From Hoeflea sp. (GTDB lineage Bacteria; Pseudomonadota; Alphaproteobacteria; Rhizobiales; Rhizobiaceae), in contig JAHRFE010000004.1 in NCBI GenBank assembly GCA_019084245.1, positions 248,001 to 312,000 of the forward strand: 64,000 nucleotides of DNA. Direction: 5' to 3'. Each line of letters starts with the position of its first letter. Position 1 is the stretch's first letter. The translations under genes were made by a program, and so were the position numbers. Positions 53,025 through 62,562 of the stretch are shown in pieces. The notes beneath the pieces are model-generated. The model worked only from the letters and a program-made list of their open reading frames with translations. It had not been told where the DNA came from and did not search any database.

Positions 53025-54122
53025 ATGCGTGTTGCAGTCATCGGCGGCGGGATCGCCGGCCTGTCCACGGCCTGGGCACTGACCAGGGCCGGCGTTGAGA
53101 CGACGCTGTTCGAACGCGGGCCGATCCCCAATCCGCTGGGCGCTTCGGGCGACCATCACCGCATCATCCGCCGCGCCTATGGCAGCCAGGGCGGCTACCA
53201 GCGCCGCATCACCGAAGCCTATGAAGCCTGGGCCGAGATGTGGGACGACATCGGGAAGAACCATCTTGTCGCCAGCGGCTTCCTGCTGATTTCGCTGCAT
53301 CCCGGCGACATGGGCGAACAGATGCGGCAGGGCCTCGCCGACCAGGGTGACCCGCATGAGGTCATTCCAGCCGACGAGGCGGTTCGCCGCTATCCCTATC
53401 TCGATGCCGGCAATGTCCGGGAAGTCACCTTCAGCCCCGAGGGCGGCGCGCTGATGTGCCGCCATATTGCCACCGATCTGGCCCTATGGCTCAGTGCCAA
53501 CGGCTGCACGGTGCGCGAAAACACCGAAATCGCCGCGATCGACCACGACAGCGGCGAAGTCCGCACGGCCGCCGGCGAGATCTCCGGTTTCGATCGCATC
53601 GTGATTGCCGCCGGCGCCTGGGCGACCAGCCTGGTTCCCGATCTGCAATCCGTCCTGACCCCCTGGCGCACTGCAGTGGCCTATCTCGAACCACCCGCAG
53701 ATCTGGCGGACGCGTGGGCGGCATCGCCGGTGATCCTGGAAACCGGCGGCACGTCAGACGGCTATGTCCTGCCGCCGGTGCGCGGCGTAGGCCTGAAATT
53801 CGGCACCGGAATGCACAAATACAAGAGCGCGCCCGACGAGAATCGCGATGTGCTGCCCGAGGAAGGCACCGCCATTATCGGCCATATTCGCCCCGCCTTC
53901 GCGCGCATGGACGAGTACCGCATCACCAACGTCGTCTCCTGCGCCTACATCTTCACACGCGACGAGCACTTTCTGACCCGCCGGGCAGGCCGGTCCACCA
54001 TCGTCTCGGCCTGCTCCGGCCATGGCTACAAATTCGGCGCCGCCGTTGGCCGCAGGGTGGCCGCAAGCCTGATTGATGGCGACGATGCCGCGCTGACACG
54101 CTGGATCGAAGCCCGCGACTGA
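53025..54122 (+). CDS. FAD-dependent amino acid/amine oxidoreductase (DAO family)
   Basis: A 365-residue flavoprotein with the dinucleotide fold MRVAVIGGGIAGLSTAWALT, FERGPIPNPLGAS, and the late FAD segment TIVSACSGHGYKFGAAVG. It resembles sarcosine/N-methyltryptophan oxidase-type proteins (monomeric, covalent FAD linked to a Cys in SCSGHGYK-type sequences; here ACSGHGYK keeps that Cys). The substrate is probably an N-methyl amino acid or amine. It lies 25 bp after moaA and may be co-transcribed. Confidence 0.85.
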   Translation: MRVAVIGGGIAGLSTAWALTRAGVETTLFERGPIPNPLGASGDHHRIIRRAYGSQGGYQRRITEAYEAWAEMWDDIGKNHLVASGFLLISLHPGDMGEQMRQGLADQGDPHEVIPADEAVRRYPYLDAGNVREVTFSPEGGALMCRHIATDLALWLSANGCTVRENTEIAAIDHDSGEVRTAAGEISGFDRIVIAAGAWATSLVPDLQSVLTPWRTAVAYLEPPADLADAWAASPVILETGGTSDGYVLPPVRGVGLKFGTGMHKYKSAPDENRDVLPEEGTAIIGHIRPAFARMDEYRITNVVSCAYIFTRDEHFLTRRAGRSTIVSACSGHGYKFGAAVGRRVAASLIDGDDAALTRWIEARD

Positions 54123-54230
54123 TCGATATTGCTGATGAATGGGCAGTTCTGAACGGCTGTGTCGCCATCCGCAACAATGCTAGGTTTTGGCTGAGCCAGC
54201 GATTCCCTGCCGGCAAAGACCGGATTGCAG

Positions 54231-55139
54231 ATGGCCCTTACTCCCAATATGCGCGGCGCGTTGTTCATGTCCCTGTCGATGGCGGGATTCACGATCAATG
54301 ATTCGATCTTCAAGCTTCTGACCGACGACCTGAGCATCGCGCAGTTGATGTTCCTGCGGGGCGTTGTTGCCTCCACACTGATCTATCTGCTGGCGCGGCA
54401 TCGCCGGGCTCTGCGGCCACTGCGCTTCCTGCGCGATCGATGGGTGGTGCTGCGGGTGGTGGGCGAGCTTGGCGGCACGCTGACATTCCTGGCTGGCCTC
54501 GCCCAGATCCCCATCGCCAATGCGTCGGCGATCCTGCAGGCCCTGCCGCTCGCTGTCACCATGGGAGCTGCGATGTTCCTATCCGAACCGGTCGGCTGGC
54601 GGCGGTGGGCGGCGATCCTGACCGGCTTTGCCGGGATCCTGATCATCGTCAGGCCCGGCTTCGAAGGCTTCTCGCCCTATGCGCTGATGATTGTCGGAAC
54701 GGTCATCTTCGCCACCGTGCGCGATATCGCCACGCGCAAGGTCGACGTGGCCGTTCCGTCCCTGTTCCTGTCGACCGTCACCGCAATCGCCGTGACGCTT
54801 GCCGGCTTCGTTCTGATCTGGCCGATGGGTGGCTGGAAGCCGGTCAGTGGATCGCAATTCGCCCTGATCAGCCTCGCCGCATGCCTGCTGCTGATCGGCT
54901 ACCAGTTCATCATCATGTCGATGCGCGAGGGCGAGATCTCGTTTGTCGCGCCCTTCCGTTACACAAGCCTGCTCTGGGCGTTGCTGATGGGAGTGCTGTT
55001 GTTCGGCGAATACCCTGATATCTACATGATTGTCGGCAGCGCCATCGTCATCGCGTCCGGGCTATACACACTCTATCGCGAACGCATCAAAAGCAGCGAC
55101 AAGCCGGCAAGCCGCGCGGCACCGCGCCATTCGCCCTGA
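54231..55139 (+). CDS. DMT-superfamily (EamA) transporter
   Basis: A 302-residue permease with ten helices in two EamA halves (MSMAGFTINDSIFKLLTDDL to about residue 140; GTVIFATVRDIATRKVDVAV onward). GSAIVIASGLYTLYRE is a typical end. ATG 54231 is chosen over an in-frame TTG at 54225. It could export amino acids or other metabolites; direction and substrate are unknown. Confidence 0.87.
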   Translation: MALTPNMRGALFMSLSMAGFTINDSIFKLLTDDLSIAQLMFLRGVVASTLIYLLARHRRALRPLRFLRDRWVVLRVVGELGGTLTFLAGLAQIPIANASAILQALPLAVTMGAAMFLSEPVGWRRWAAILTGFAGILIIVRPGFEGFSPYALMIVGTVIFATVRDIATRKVDVAVPSLFLSTVTAIAVTLAGFVLIWPMGGWKPVSGSQFALISLAACLLLIGYQFIIMSMREGEISFVAPFRYTSLLWALLMGVLLFGEYPDIYMIVGSAIVIASGLYTLYRERIKSSDKPASRAAPRHSP

Positions 55140-55151
55140 ACACAGGCGCCA

Positions 55152-55373
55152 TCAGGTACGGCCGCCCTGGGAACTGGCGGACCGGTCGTCCTGAGACGGA
55201 CCCTTGTTGCGCGACTGCGGCTCCTGATCAGAAGCCGCAGTACTTCCGAGCTCTTCCTGCGCCTCTCTTACCAGCGCGTCCTTCTCCCATTCCAGAAGCA
55301 TTTTGACATGCAGGCACTCTCCCCAGAGTGCATTGCAGAATGGGCATTGGTCGATTTCGTCACCACCTGACAT
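55152..55373 (-). CDS. Small zinc-knuckle-like hypothetical protein
   Basis: A 73-residue, acidic protein. The N-terminal CPFCNALWGECLHVKMLLEW has three Cys and one His spaced as in a small zinc-binding site (CPxC-x6-C-x2-H); the rest is polar and low complexity (PQSRNKGPSQDDRSASSQGG). A GGGGGG stretch precedes the ATG. It is convergent with the EamA gene. The family is unknown to me; reality is suggested by the ordered Cys/His pattern. Confidence 0.6.
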   Translation of the reverse strand: MSGGDEIDQCPFCNALWGECLHVKMLLEWEKDALVREAQEELGSTAASDQEPQSRNKGPSQDDRSASSQGGRT

Positions 55374-55614
55374 GTACCCCCCATCATTTCTATGGTCCGG
55401 GACTTGCGCCCTAGCTTGTTCTTCTCAGTACTGCATAACAAAAAATCCCCCAAGGTTTAAGGGGTCGCTAAAATAAATCCCGAGACAGCAAAGTATAACT
55501 GACCGGCAATTACCAACGCCACGCCCAGTGCGCCGTCATTCAACGGGACGACCCGGCGGCGGGCACATCCGATTTCATTTGCATCGGCGCGCGCGACGTC
55601 ACAAAAGACGAGCG

Positions 55615-56844
55615 ATGAACAAGACGATCTTCCTCGACCGCACGACGCCGCCGCATATCTTCACGCTGGTAATGATGGCCGGCCTCAGCGCGCTGACCAT
55701 GAACCTGTTTCTTCCGTCGATGCCGAGCATCGCCAGCTATTACCAGGCCGACTATGCGCTGGTGCAATTGGCGATCTCCGGCTACCTCGCCTTCACAGGC
55801 CTGCTTCAGCTGATCATCGGCCCGCTGTCGGATCGCTACGGGCGGCGGCCCGTGATGATCGTCAGCCTGGTGATCTTTCTGGTGGCGACGGCTTTGGCGC
55901 CCTTTGCGCCGACCATCGAGACATTCCTGGCAATCCGGATGGTGCAGGCAGGCGTGGTCTCCGGCATGGTGCTGTCGCGCGCCATCGTGCGCGACATGGT
56001 GAGCACCGACAAGGCGGCCTCGATGATCGGCTATGTCACCATGGGCATGACGCTCGCGCCGATGATCGGACCGGCGCTCGGCGGTGTCATGGACGAGATG
56101 TTCGGCTGGCAATCGACTTTCGGGCTGCTTTTCGCTTTCGGACTGGCCGCTCTGGCGCTGACCGTGTGGGATCTGGGCGAGACCAATCTCAACCGCTCCA
56201 CAAGCATGCTCCGGCAGTTCGGCGCCTATCCCGAACTGATCCGCTCACGGCGGTTCTGGGGCTACACGCTGACGGCCACATTCGCCTCAGGCGCGTTCTT
56301 CTCGTTTCTTGGCGGCGGACCCTTCGTGGCCAGCGAGATCCTCGGCATGAGACCCTCGGAACTCGGCTTCTATTTCGTCATCACTGCGCTTGGCTACATG
56401 GGCGGCAACTTCCTCTCCGGCCGTTTCTCCGAGCGGATCGGCATCAACCGCATGATGGCGACGGGCTGCCTGGTCGCGGCATTCGGCATGACCCTGTCGC
56501 TGATGCTCTTCCTTGCCGGATTCCATCACCCGCTCTCCTTCTTCGGCCCGATCTTCTTTCTGGGCCTGGGCAACGGCATCACGCTGCCCAGCGCCAATGC
56601 CGGCATTGTCAGCGTCCGCCCGCATCTCGCGGGTTCCGCCTCGGGCCTGGGCGGCGCCATCACCATCGGCGGCGGCGCGGGTCTCGCCTCCATCGCCGCG
56701 GCCGCCCTTTCGATCGAGACAGGTCCCTACCCGCTGATCCTGATCATGCTGGGCTCCTGCATCCTGGGCGTGCTGTCGACACTCTACGTGATCCGCGTCG
56801 AGCGCAGCCTGGACGAAGCCGACAAGATCGAGCAGGTCACATGA
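55615..56844 (+). CDS. Bcr/CflA-type MFS drug transporter
   Basis: A 409-residue MFS exporter with twelve helices. LFLPSMPSIASYYQADYALV, GPLSDRYGRRPVMIVSLVIF (motif A) and SRAIVRDMVSTDKAASMIGY follow the Bcr/CflA group, which exports antibiotics such as bicyclomycin or small metabolites. Its stop overlaps mobA by 4 nt, an unusual but clear pairing. ATG 55615 begins MNKTIFLDRTTPPHIFTL. Confidence 0.9.
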   Translation: MNKTIFLDRTTPPHIFTLVMMAGLSALTMNLFLPSMPSIASYYQADYALVQLAISGYLAFTGLLQLIIGPLSDRYGRRPVMIVSLVIFLVATALAPFAPTIETFLAIRMVQAGVVSGMVLSRAIVRDMVSTDKAASMIGYVTMGMTLAPMIGPALGGVMDEMFGWQSTFGLLFAFGLAALALTVWDLGETNLNRSTSMLRQFGAYPELIRSRRFWGYTLTATFASGAFFSFLGGGPFVASEILGMRPSELGFYFVITALGYMGGNFLSGRFSERIGINRMMATGCLVAAFGMTLSLMLFLAGFHHPLSFFGPIFFLGLGNGITLPSANAGIVSVRPHLAGSASGLGGAITIGGGAGLASIAAAALSIETGPYPLILIMLGSCILGVLSTLYVIRVERSLDEADKIEQVT

Positions 56845-57455
56845 AGACCGTCGGCGGGATTCTGGCCGGCGGCCGCGGCCGTCGCATGGAAGGCATTGAC
56901 AAGCCCTTTGCCGAGCTGGCGGGACGGCCCCTGATCGCCCATGTGATCGAACGCCTGGCGCGGCAGACGGACGGGGTCATTCTCAACGCCAACAGCGCGC
57001 CCGAGCGTTTTGATGCGTTCGGTCTTGATGTGGTCGCCGACAGCATCGAAGGTTTTTGCGGCCCGCTGGCTGGTGTTCATGCACTGATGCAGGCAGCCCG
57101 GAACCACGGCGCCAGCCACGTGCTCGTGGTCCCCGCCGATACGCCGTTCCTGCCCCGTGATCTTCTGCCGAGACTGGTCGCGGCTGACCGGGACGAAACC
57201 ATCGTGCGGATCGCCTGCTCCAACAAGAGACAGCATCCGGTGGTGGCGCTGTGGCCGGTCACACTCGCCGATCACCTGGGCGCTTATCTTGCTGCAACGG
57301 CTGATCTGAGCATGGCGGCGTATCTGAGGCAGATAGGAATTGCCGAGGCGGACTTCTCCGATCCGGATGCGCCCGATCCCTTCTTCAACATCAACGATCC
57401 TGCCGATCTGGCCCGCGCCGAACAGATCATCAGCAGCTCTGGCGGCGAGCGCTGA
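56841..57455 (+). CDS. mobA: Molybdenum cofactor guanylyltransferase MobA
   Basis: A 204-residue enzyme that attaches GMP to molybdopterin to make the MGD cofactor used by NarG. The nucleotide-binding start VGGILAGGRGRRMEGIDKPF, then GPLAGVHALMQAA and VVPADTPFLPRDLL, are diagnostic; the C-terminus holds FFNINDPADLARAE. ATG 56841 overlaps the MFS stop, so the two are translationally coupled. Confidence 0.93.
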   Translation: MKTVGGILAGGRGRRMEGIDKPFAELAGRPLIAHVIERLARQTDGVILNANSAPERFDAFGLDVVADSIEGFCGPLAGVHALMQAARNHGASHVLVVPADTPFLPRDLLPRLVAADRDETIVRIACSNKRQHPVVALWPVTLADHLGAYLAATADLSMAAYLRQIGIAEADFSDPDAPDPFFNINDPADLARAEQIISSSGGER

Positions 57456-57619
57456 TGGTTTTTTGCAGGTGACCTGCTTTAGCGCCGGGTAAGCCGGCTT
57501 TTCCTGTTGCAATCTCCGCGGAAACAATGGGAATATCTTTTTCAGCGCGGGCACAAACCCCGCGAGCCAATGGAATGCGGCGGCAACAAGCTGCAATCCA
57601 GCCAACAGAGAGGACACCT

Positions 57620-58420
57620 ATGCGTATTTCCAAGCGTATCACCCTGGCCGTGACGGCCGCAGCCCTGGCCCTGACCTTGGGCGCTTCCGCCCAGGCCGCA
57701 AGTCATGGCGGCATCAAGAAGATCGTCATCGGCACAGAAGGCGCCTACCCACCCTTCAACAATCTTGAATCCGACGGCAGCCTGGTCGGCTTCGACATCG
57801 ACATCGCCAAGGCGCTCTGCGAGGAAATGAAGGTCGAGTGCGAATTCGTGACGCAAGACTGGGACGGCATCATTCCCGCGCTTCTGGCCGGCAAGTTCGA
57901 CGCCATCATCGCCTCGATGTCGATCACCGAGGAGCGCAAGGAGAAGGTCGACTTCACCAACAAGTACTACAACACCGGTCCGGCAATCGCCGTGCCGAAC
58001 GACAGCGCGATCACCGAGGCGACCGATGCGGGCCTCGCTGGCAAGACCATCGGCGCGCAGTCGTCGACCACCCACTCCAACTACGCGGAAGCCAAGTTCC
58101 CCGCAGCCGAGCTCAAGCTCTACCCGACGCCCGACGAGTACAAGCTCGACATCGCCTCGGGCCGCGTTGACGCCGTCATCGACGACGTGATCGTGCTGTC
58201 GGACTGGCTCAAGTCCGACGACGGCAAGGCCTGCTGCAAGATGCTCGCGGCCCTGACCCCTGATCTGGTCATCAACGGCGAAGGCGCCGGCATCGCCATC
58301 CGCAAGGGCGAAACCGAACTGCGCGACATGTTCAACACCGCCATCGCCGCCATCCGCGAGAACGGCACCTACAAGACCATCAACGACAAGTATTTCGACG
58401 TTGACGTCTACGGCGACTGA
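57620..58420 (+). CDS. Polar amino acid ABC importer, binding protein
   Basis: A 266-residue periplasmic protein with signal peptide (MRISKRITLAVTAAALALTL, cleavage likely after AQA). The family-3 motif GFDIDIAKALCEEMKVECEF and WDGIIPALLAGKFDAIIASM are intact; basic-amino-acid relatives (ArgT/HisJ, octopine) are closest. An unusual adjacent Cys pair is seen near residue 212 (DDGKACCKML). It heads a three-gene importer, but no ATPase gene is in the block. Confidence 0.92.
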   Translation: MRISKRITLAVTAAALALTLGASAQAASHGGIKKIVIGTEGAYPPFNNLESDGSLVGFDIDIAKALCEEMKVECEFVTQDWDGIIPALLAGKFDAIIASMSITEERKEKVDFTNKYYNTGPAIAVPNDSAITEATDAGLAGKTIGAQSSTTHSNYAEAKFPAAELKLYPTPDEYKLDIASGRVDAVIDDVIVLSDWLKSDDGKACCKMLAALTPDLVINGEGAGIAIRKGETELRDMFNTAIAAIRENGTYKTINDKYFDVDVYGD

Positions 58421-58523
58421 GCCGCGCCTGCGAGGCTGACACGAACGGCACGACGGCGGGCGAGGTTTCGTCCGCCGTTTGCACACCGAGACCGTAAAAA
58501 TACGGCAGGGTACAGGGGACGGC

Positions 58524-59324
58524 ATGGAACCGACAGCATCGCTGGGAGTGCAGCTCTATTCGCTCATGTCCCTGTTTGACCCGTTCTGCGGGCCGGTGGG
58601 CTTTCTCAACCTGCTCCCGGACGGCTCGCTCATGTCCTGCGGCGACACCGGCTGGGGCGACGAGGTGGCGCGCGGCTTCTTCGTCACCGTGACGCTCGCG
58701 CTGTGCACGCTGCCGATCGGGCTCACCATCGGCCTGTTCCTGTCGCTGGCGCAGCAGACCGAGGTGCGCTCGCTGCGGATGGCGGCCAATATCTACACCA
58801 CCATCTTCCGCGGCCTGCCCGAACTGCTGACCATCTTCATGATCTATTTCGGCCTGCAGATCGCCGTGCGCGAGGCCGCGCTGGCGCTCGGTTACGCGAG
58901 CGGCTTCGACATCAATTCCTTTGTTGCCGGCGTCATCGCGCTGTCGCTGGTGTTTTCGGCCTATGCCTCGGAAGTGCTCTCCTCCGCCTTCAAGGCGATC
59001 CCCAAGGGCCAGTACGAGGCGGGCTACGCGCTGGGGCTGAGGCCGGGCAAGACCATGCGGCTGATCATCCTGCCGCAACTGGTCCGCATCGCCCTGCCGG
59101 GGCTCGGCAATCTCTGGATGATCCTGATCAAGGACACCGCGCTGATCTCGGTGATCGGGCTCGGCGACACGCTGCGCCAGACCGGCATCGCCGCGAAGGT
59201 GACCAAGGAGGCCTTCTTTTTCTATGGCATCGCCTGCCTCTTGTTCCTGGGCATCGCCATGGCCTCTTCCATCGTGTTCTCGAAGATCGAGACCAGCGTG
59301 CGCCGCTCGGGTGTCAACCGATGA
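58524..59324 (+). CDS. Polar amino acid ABC importer permease (HisQ type)
   Basis: A 266-residue permease of five or six helices. GFFVTVTLALCTLPIGLTIG, FRGLPELLTIFMIYFG and the EAA loop YEAGYALGLRPGKTMRLIILPQ identify the HisQ/HisM group. An extra periplasmic segment at about residues 15-50 contains two Cys. It overlaps the next permease by 4 nt. Confidence 0.93.
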   Translation: MEPTASLGVQLYSLMSLFDPFCGPVGFLNLLPDGSLMSCGDTGWGDEVARGFFVTVTLALCTLPIGLTIGLFLSLAQQTEVRSLRMAANIYTTIFRGLPELLTIFMIYFGLQIAVREAALALGYASGFDINSFVAGVIALSLVFSAYASEVLSSAFKAIPKGQYEAGYALGLRPGKTMRLIILPQLVRIALPGLGNLWMILIKDTALISVIGLGDTLRQTGIAAKVTKEAFFFYGIACLLFLGIAMASSIVFSKIETSVRRSGVNR

Positions 59325-60151
59325 GCGCGGTGAGCGAACTGATCGCCCCGCAGCCGGCCCCGCCGGCAAAGGCCACGATGTGGTCCCCCACGCGGATCGC
59401 CGGCGCCGTCCTGCTCGGGGCCTGGATCCTGGCGGGGATCGCGCTGGTGGCCTGGCTGATGGGCGCCTGGGACATCGCCAAGGTACAGACCTACGGTCCG
59501 AAATATCTCACCGGCCTTGCCACGACGCTGACGCTGGTTGGCATCTCGATCGTGCTCGGCGCGGTGCTGTCGGTGCCGCTCGCGCTTGGCCGCATGTCCT
59601 CCAACCGCGTGATTTCGGCGCTCGCCTATGGCTATGTCTATTTCTTCCGCGGCACGCCGCTGATCGCGCAATTGTTCTTGGTCTATTACGGCTTCGGAAC
59701 CTACCGCAACGAACTCGAGGCGCTCGGCCTGTGGGTGTTCTTCCGCGACGCCTGGAACTGCGCGCTGCTGGCGTTCACGCTCAACACCGCCGCCTACCAG
59801 GCCGAGATCCTGCGCGGCGCCATCGAGAGCGTCTCGCACGGCCAGCACGAGGGCGCCAAGGCGCTGGGCCTGACCCCGTTCCAGACCTTCCACCGCATCA
59901 TCCTGCCGCAGGCGATGATCGTGGCGCTCCGCCCCTACGGCAACGAGATCATCCTGATGATCAAGGGCTCGGCGATCGTCGCCATCGTCACCGTGTTCGA
60001 CCTGATGGGCGAGACCAGAAGGGCCTATTCGCGCACCTTCGATTTCCAGACCTATATCTGGGCGGCGGTGTTCTATCTCGTCATCGTCGAGACGCTGCGC
60101 AACATCTGGGCAAAGCTCGAACAGCGCCTGACCCGCCACCTCAAGCGATAA
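59321..60151 (+). CDS. Polar amino acid ABC importer permease (HisM type)
   Basis: A 276-residue permease. YFFRGTPLIAQLFLVYYGFG and the EAA loop HEGAKALGLTPFQTFHRIILPQ are typical of HisM; the N-terminal about 40 residues are hydrophilic. It pairs with the upstream HisQ-like protein. The ATPase must be encoded elsewhere, because the next gene is a methyltransferase. Confidence 0.93.
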   Translation: MSAVSELIAPQPAPPAKATMWSPTRIAGAVLLGAWILAGIALVAWLMGAWDIAKVQTYGPKYLTGLATTLTLVGISIVLGAVLSVPLALGRMSSNRVISALAYGYVYFFRGTPLIAQLFLVYYGFGTYRNELEALGLWVFFRDAWNCALLAFTLNTAAYQAEILRGAIESVSHGQHEGAKALGLTPFQTFHRIILPQAMIVALRPYGNEIILMIKGSAIVAIVTVFDLMGETRRAYSRTFDFQTYIWAAVFYLVIVETLRNIWAKLEQRLTRHLKR

Positions 60152-60231
60152 TTCCGAACTGCCCGCGCCTCCGGCTTTGTAATCTCCGCGCGCGTGGTTT
60201 AAAGAGCGCCAAACCCCTGTTTGGAGCCCCG

Positions 60232-61044
60232 ATGGCCAAGACCGATGACGACGCGCTTGCCGAAGCCTACAACCGCGCCCTGGCGCTGGAAAAATCCGGC
60301 GATTTCGATGCAGCGGCACGCGCCTACACGGAAGTGCTGGCGCTTGACCCCGAGGACCATGGCGGCGCCGCGGTCCGGCTCGCCTCAATGAAGCGCGGCG
60401 AGGTTCCGGTGCGGGCGTCGGAAGCCTATGTGACCACCCTGTTCGACCAGCATGCCGAGGTGTTCGAGAAGGTTCTGGTCGAGGATCTCGGCTACCACGT
60501 GCCGATGCTCTTGCGCCAAAGGCTGATCGAGCTTGGCGAGATGAGCTTCGAGCGGATGCTGGATCTCGGCTGCGGCACCGGTCTCACCGGCGGCGCGCTC
60601 GAGGACATGGCCGACGACGCCACCGGCGTGGATCTGGCCGAGAACATGGTCGAGATCGCCCATGAGAAGGGCCTCTACGACACGCTCTACGTGGCCGACG
60701 CGGTCGACTATCTCGACGACAATGACGACGAGCCTTTCGACCTGATCGCCGCCACCGACGTGCTGCCGTACCTCGGCGCGCTCGAACCGCTGTTCGAGGC
60801 CGCCGCGAAGAACATGCTGCCCGGCGCGCTGCTCTGCTTCTCCAGCGAAACCCTGCCCGAAGCAGACTTCGAGGGCCGCCCCTACACCGTCGGCCGCTTT
60901 CAGCGCTTTGCGCACACGCAAGCCTATGTGCGCGAGGCGCTCCAGGCGGCGGGCTTTGCCGTGATCGAGGTCACCGACATCACCGTGCGCCATGAACAGG
61001 GGCTTCCGATCGCGGGGCATTTGTATGTGGCGCGACGGGTGTGA
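60232..61044 (+). CDS. TPR-methyltransferase fusion
   Basis: A 270-residue protein. The first about 45 residues form one tetratricopeptide repeat (AYNRALALEKSGDFDAAARA, then YTEVLALDPEDHGGA), followed by a class I SAM methyltransferase with MLDLGCGTGLTGGAL near residue 109, VDLAENMVEIA and ATDVLPYLGALEPLF. Acceptor unknown. Such fusions are found in Rhizobiales; the TPR may recruit a protein target. Confidence 0.85.
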   Translation: MAKTDDDALAEAYNRALALEKSGDFDAAARAYTEVLALDPEDHGGAAVRLASMKRGEVPVRASEAYVTTLFDQHAEVFEKVLVEDLGYHVPMLLRQRLIELGEMSFERMLDLGCGTGLTGGALEDMADDATGVDLAENMVEIAHEKGLYDTLYVADAVDYLDDNDDEPFDLIAATDVLPYLGALEPLFEAAAKNMLPGALLCFSSETLPEADFEGRPYTVGRFQRFAHTQAYVREALQAAGFAVIEVTDITVRHEQGLPIAGHLYVARRV

Positions 61045-61099
61045 TGGGCGCCCATCCCACGGATCGACACTGAACTTGATCGCGATCGAGTACCTATCC

Positions 61100-62320
61100 T
61101 TATGACCGGGCCGCCAGGATCTTCGGCACCTTGTTGGGCCGAAGGCGGTGGGCGTCCGGCATGCCCTTGCCCAGCAGCGGGCGAAGATACATCCGGAACT
61201 CGTCGGTCACATCGTGACCGGAATCCGAGATGAACGCGTCGGGCATGGTGCGGGTCTTCCCGGCAACCAGTTCCAGCGGGACCAGTTCGTAGTCGACCGA
61301 GTAGTGGCCTGTGCGTTTGATCGTCACCGATCCGTCGCGATCGCCGAACATCCCGTACTGGACGGCCTTTTCGCCGACCTCACGCGCTTCATTCTGGTCC
61401 ACATCCGAAACACACCCGACAAAACTGCGCTGGATATAGCCGAGCGTATCCCCCCGCACCCGCGTGATCTGCAGTTCCTCCTTGATTTTCCGGGTCAACA
61501 AATCGGCCAGCGCACCGCTTCCCGACAATTGCACATTGCCATGGGCGTCCCGTTCGACCTCCTTGGCCAGCTTGGCGATGATCGGTTGGCCCGAGCCATC
61601 ATGGATGCCTTCGCTGACGGCGACGATGCAGCGGCCAAGCCGGTCATAGACCTGCTTGACGTCCCTCAAGAACCCATCGATCTCGAAGGTTCGCTCGGGC
61701 ATGTAGATGAGATGCGGACCGTCATCGGCGAATTTCTTGCCCAAGGCCGAGGCGGCCGTGAGAAAGCCTGCATGGCGCCCCATGACAACCCCGATATAGA
61801 TGCCAGGCAGCGCCGCATTGTCGAGATTGATGCCCATGAACGCCTGAGCCACATACCGCGCGGCTGACGGGAAACCTGGCGTATGGTCATTCTCGACCAG
61901 GTCATTGTCGATGGTTTTCGGAATGTGGATGCAGCGCAGATTGTAATCCGCCTTGCGCGCTTCATCGTTGACGATGCGAACGGTATCCGAGGAATCATTG
62001 CCGCCGGTGTAGAAGAAATAGCCAATCTGATGCGCCCGCAGGACCTTGAAGATTTCCTGGCAGTATTTCAGATCCGGCTTGTCGCGCGTCGAGCCCAGCG
62101 CCGAAGACGGTGTATTGGCCACCATCTCCAGATTGTGGGTGGTCTCCTGGGTCAGATCGTAAAAATCCTCGTTCAGGATTCCACGCACACCGTGTACCGC
62201 GCCGTAGATCAACTCAACGGAGCGGAACTTGCGTGATTCCAGCACCGCCCCAACCATGGACTGGTTGATGACCGCCGTCGGACCGCCCCCCTGGGCGACC
62301 AGTACCTTGCCATGAAACAC
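61100..62320 (-). CDS. pfp: Pyrophosphate-type 6-phosphofructokinase
   Basis: A 406-residue PFK of the long PPi clade. GGGPTAVINQSMVGAV is the N-terminal phosphate loop. YTGGNDSSDT at about residues 105-113 has Asp where ATP enzymes have Gly (GGDGS), and PKTIDND near residue 134 has Lys where ATP enzymes have Gly; both are hallmarks of PPi dependence. It interconverts fructose 6-phosphate and fructose 1,6-bisphosphate reversibly. GTG 62320 is chosen because AGGAGG lies 8 bp upstream; a GTG at 62338 would use that sequence as coding. Confidence 0.88.
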   Translation of the reverse strand: MFHGKVLVAQGGGPTAVINQSMVGAVLESRKFRSVELIYGAVHGVRGILNEDFYDLTQETTHNLEMVANTPSSALGSTRDKPDLKYCQEIFKVLRAHQIGYFFYTGGNDSSDTVRIVNDEARKADYNLRCIHIPKTIDNDLVENDHTPGFPSAARYVAQAFMGINLDNAALPGIYIGVVMGRHAGFLTAASALGKKFADDGPHLIYMPERTFEIDGFLRDVKQVYDRLGRCIVAVSEGIHDGSGQPIIAKLAKEVERDAHGNVQLSGSGALADLLTRKIKEELQITRVRGDTLGYIQRSFVGCVSDVDQNEAREVGEKAVQYGMFGDRDGSVTIKRTGHYSVDYELVPLELVAGKTRTMPDAFISDSGHDVTDEFRMYLRPLLGKGMPDAHRLRPNKVPKILAARS

Positions 62321-62562
62321 AAAGATGTCCTCCTGCACTTGGATACACAGACTGGCACCAATGGTGGCCTACGAACAAGCGTTTAATTGGGAGGCCAGCG
62401 CGATTGGACCAGACTCGTCGAGCGCCGTGGCATTGGATCAGCTTGCTTTTGGAGCGCGTGAACGCGCCTGTTGTTGCAGTCTCGTTTGATCGATCCGGCC
62501 GCCTCGTCCGTAGAGGGGCCTTCGTTCGCGCAGGCCCGAATACTCGAACGTTGCCACCGCCC

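Noticed and set aside
55440-55470. CCCCC-AAGGTTTAA-GGGG followed by T's on the minus strand, terminator-like.
   Set aside because: It lies in a divergent region with no leftward gene ending there; the stem is only four pairs.
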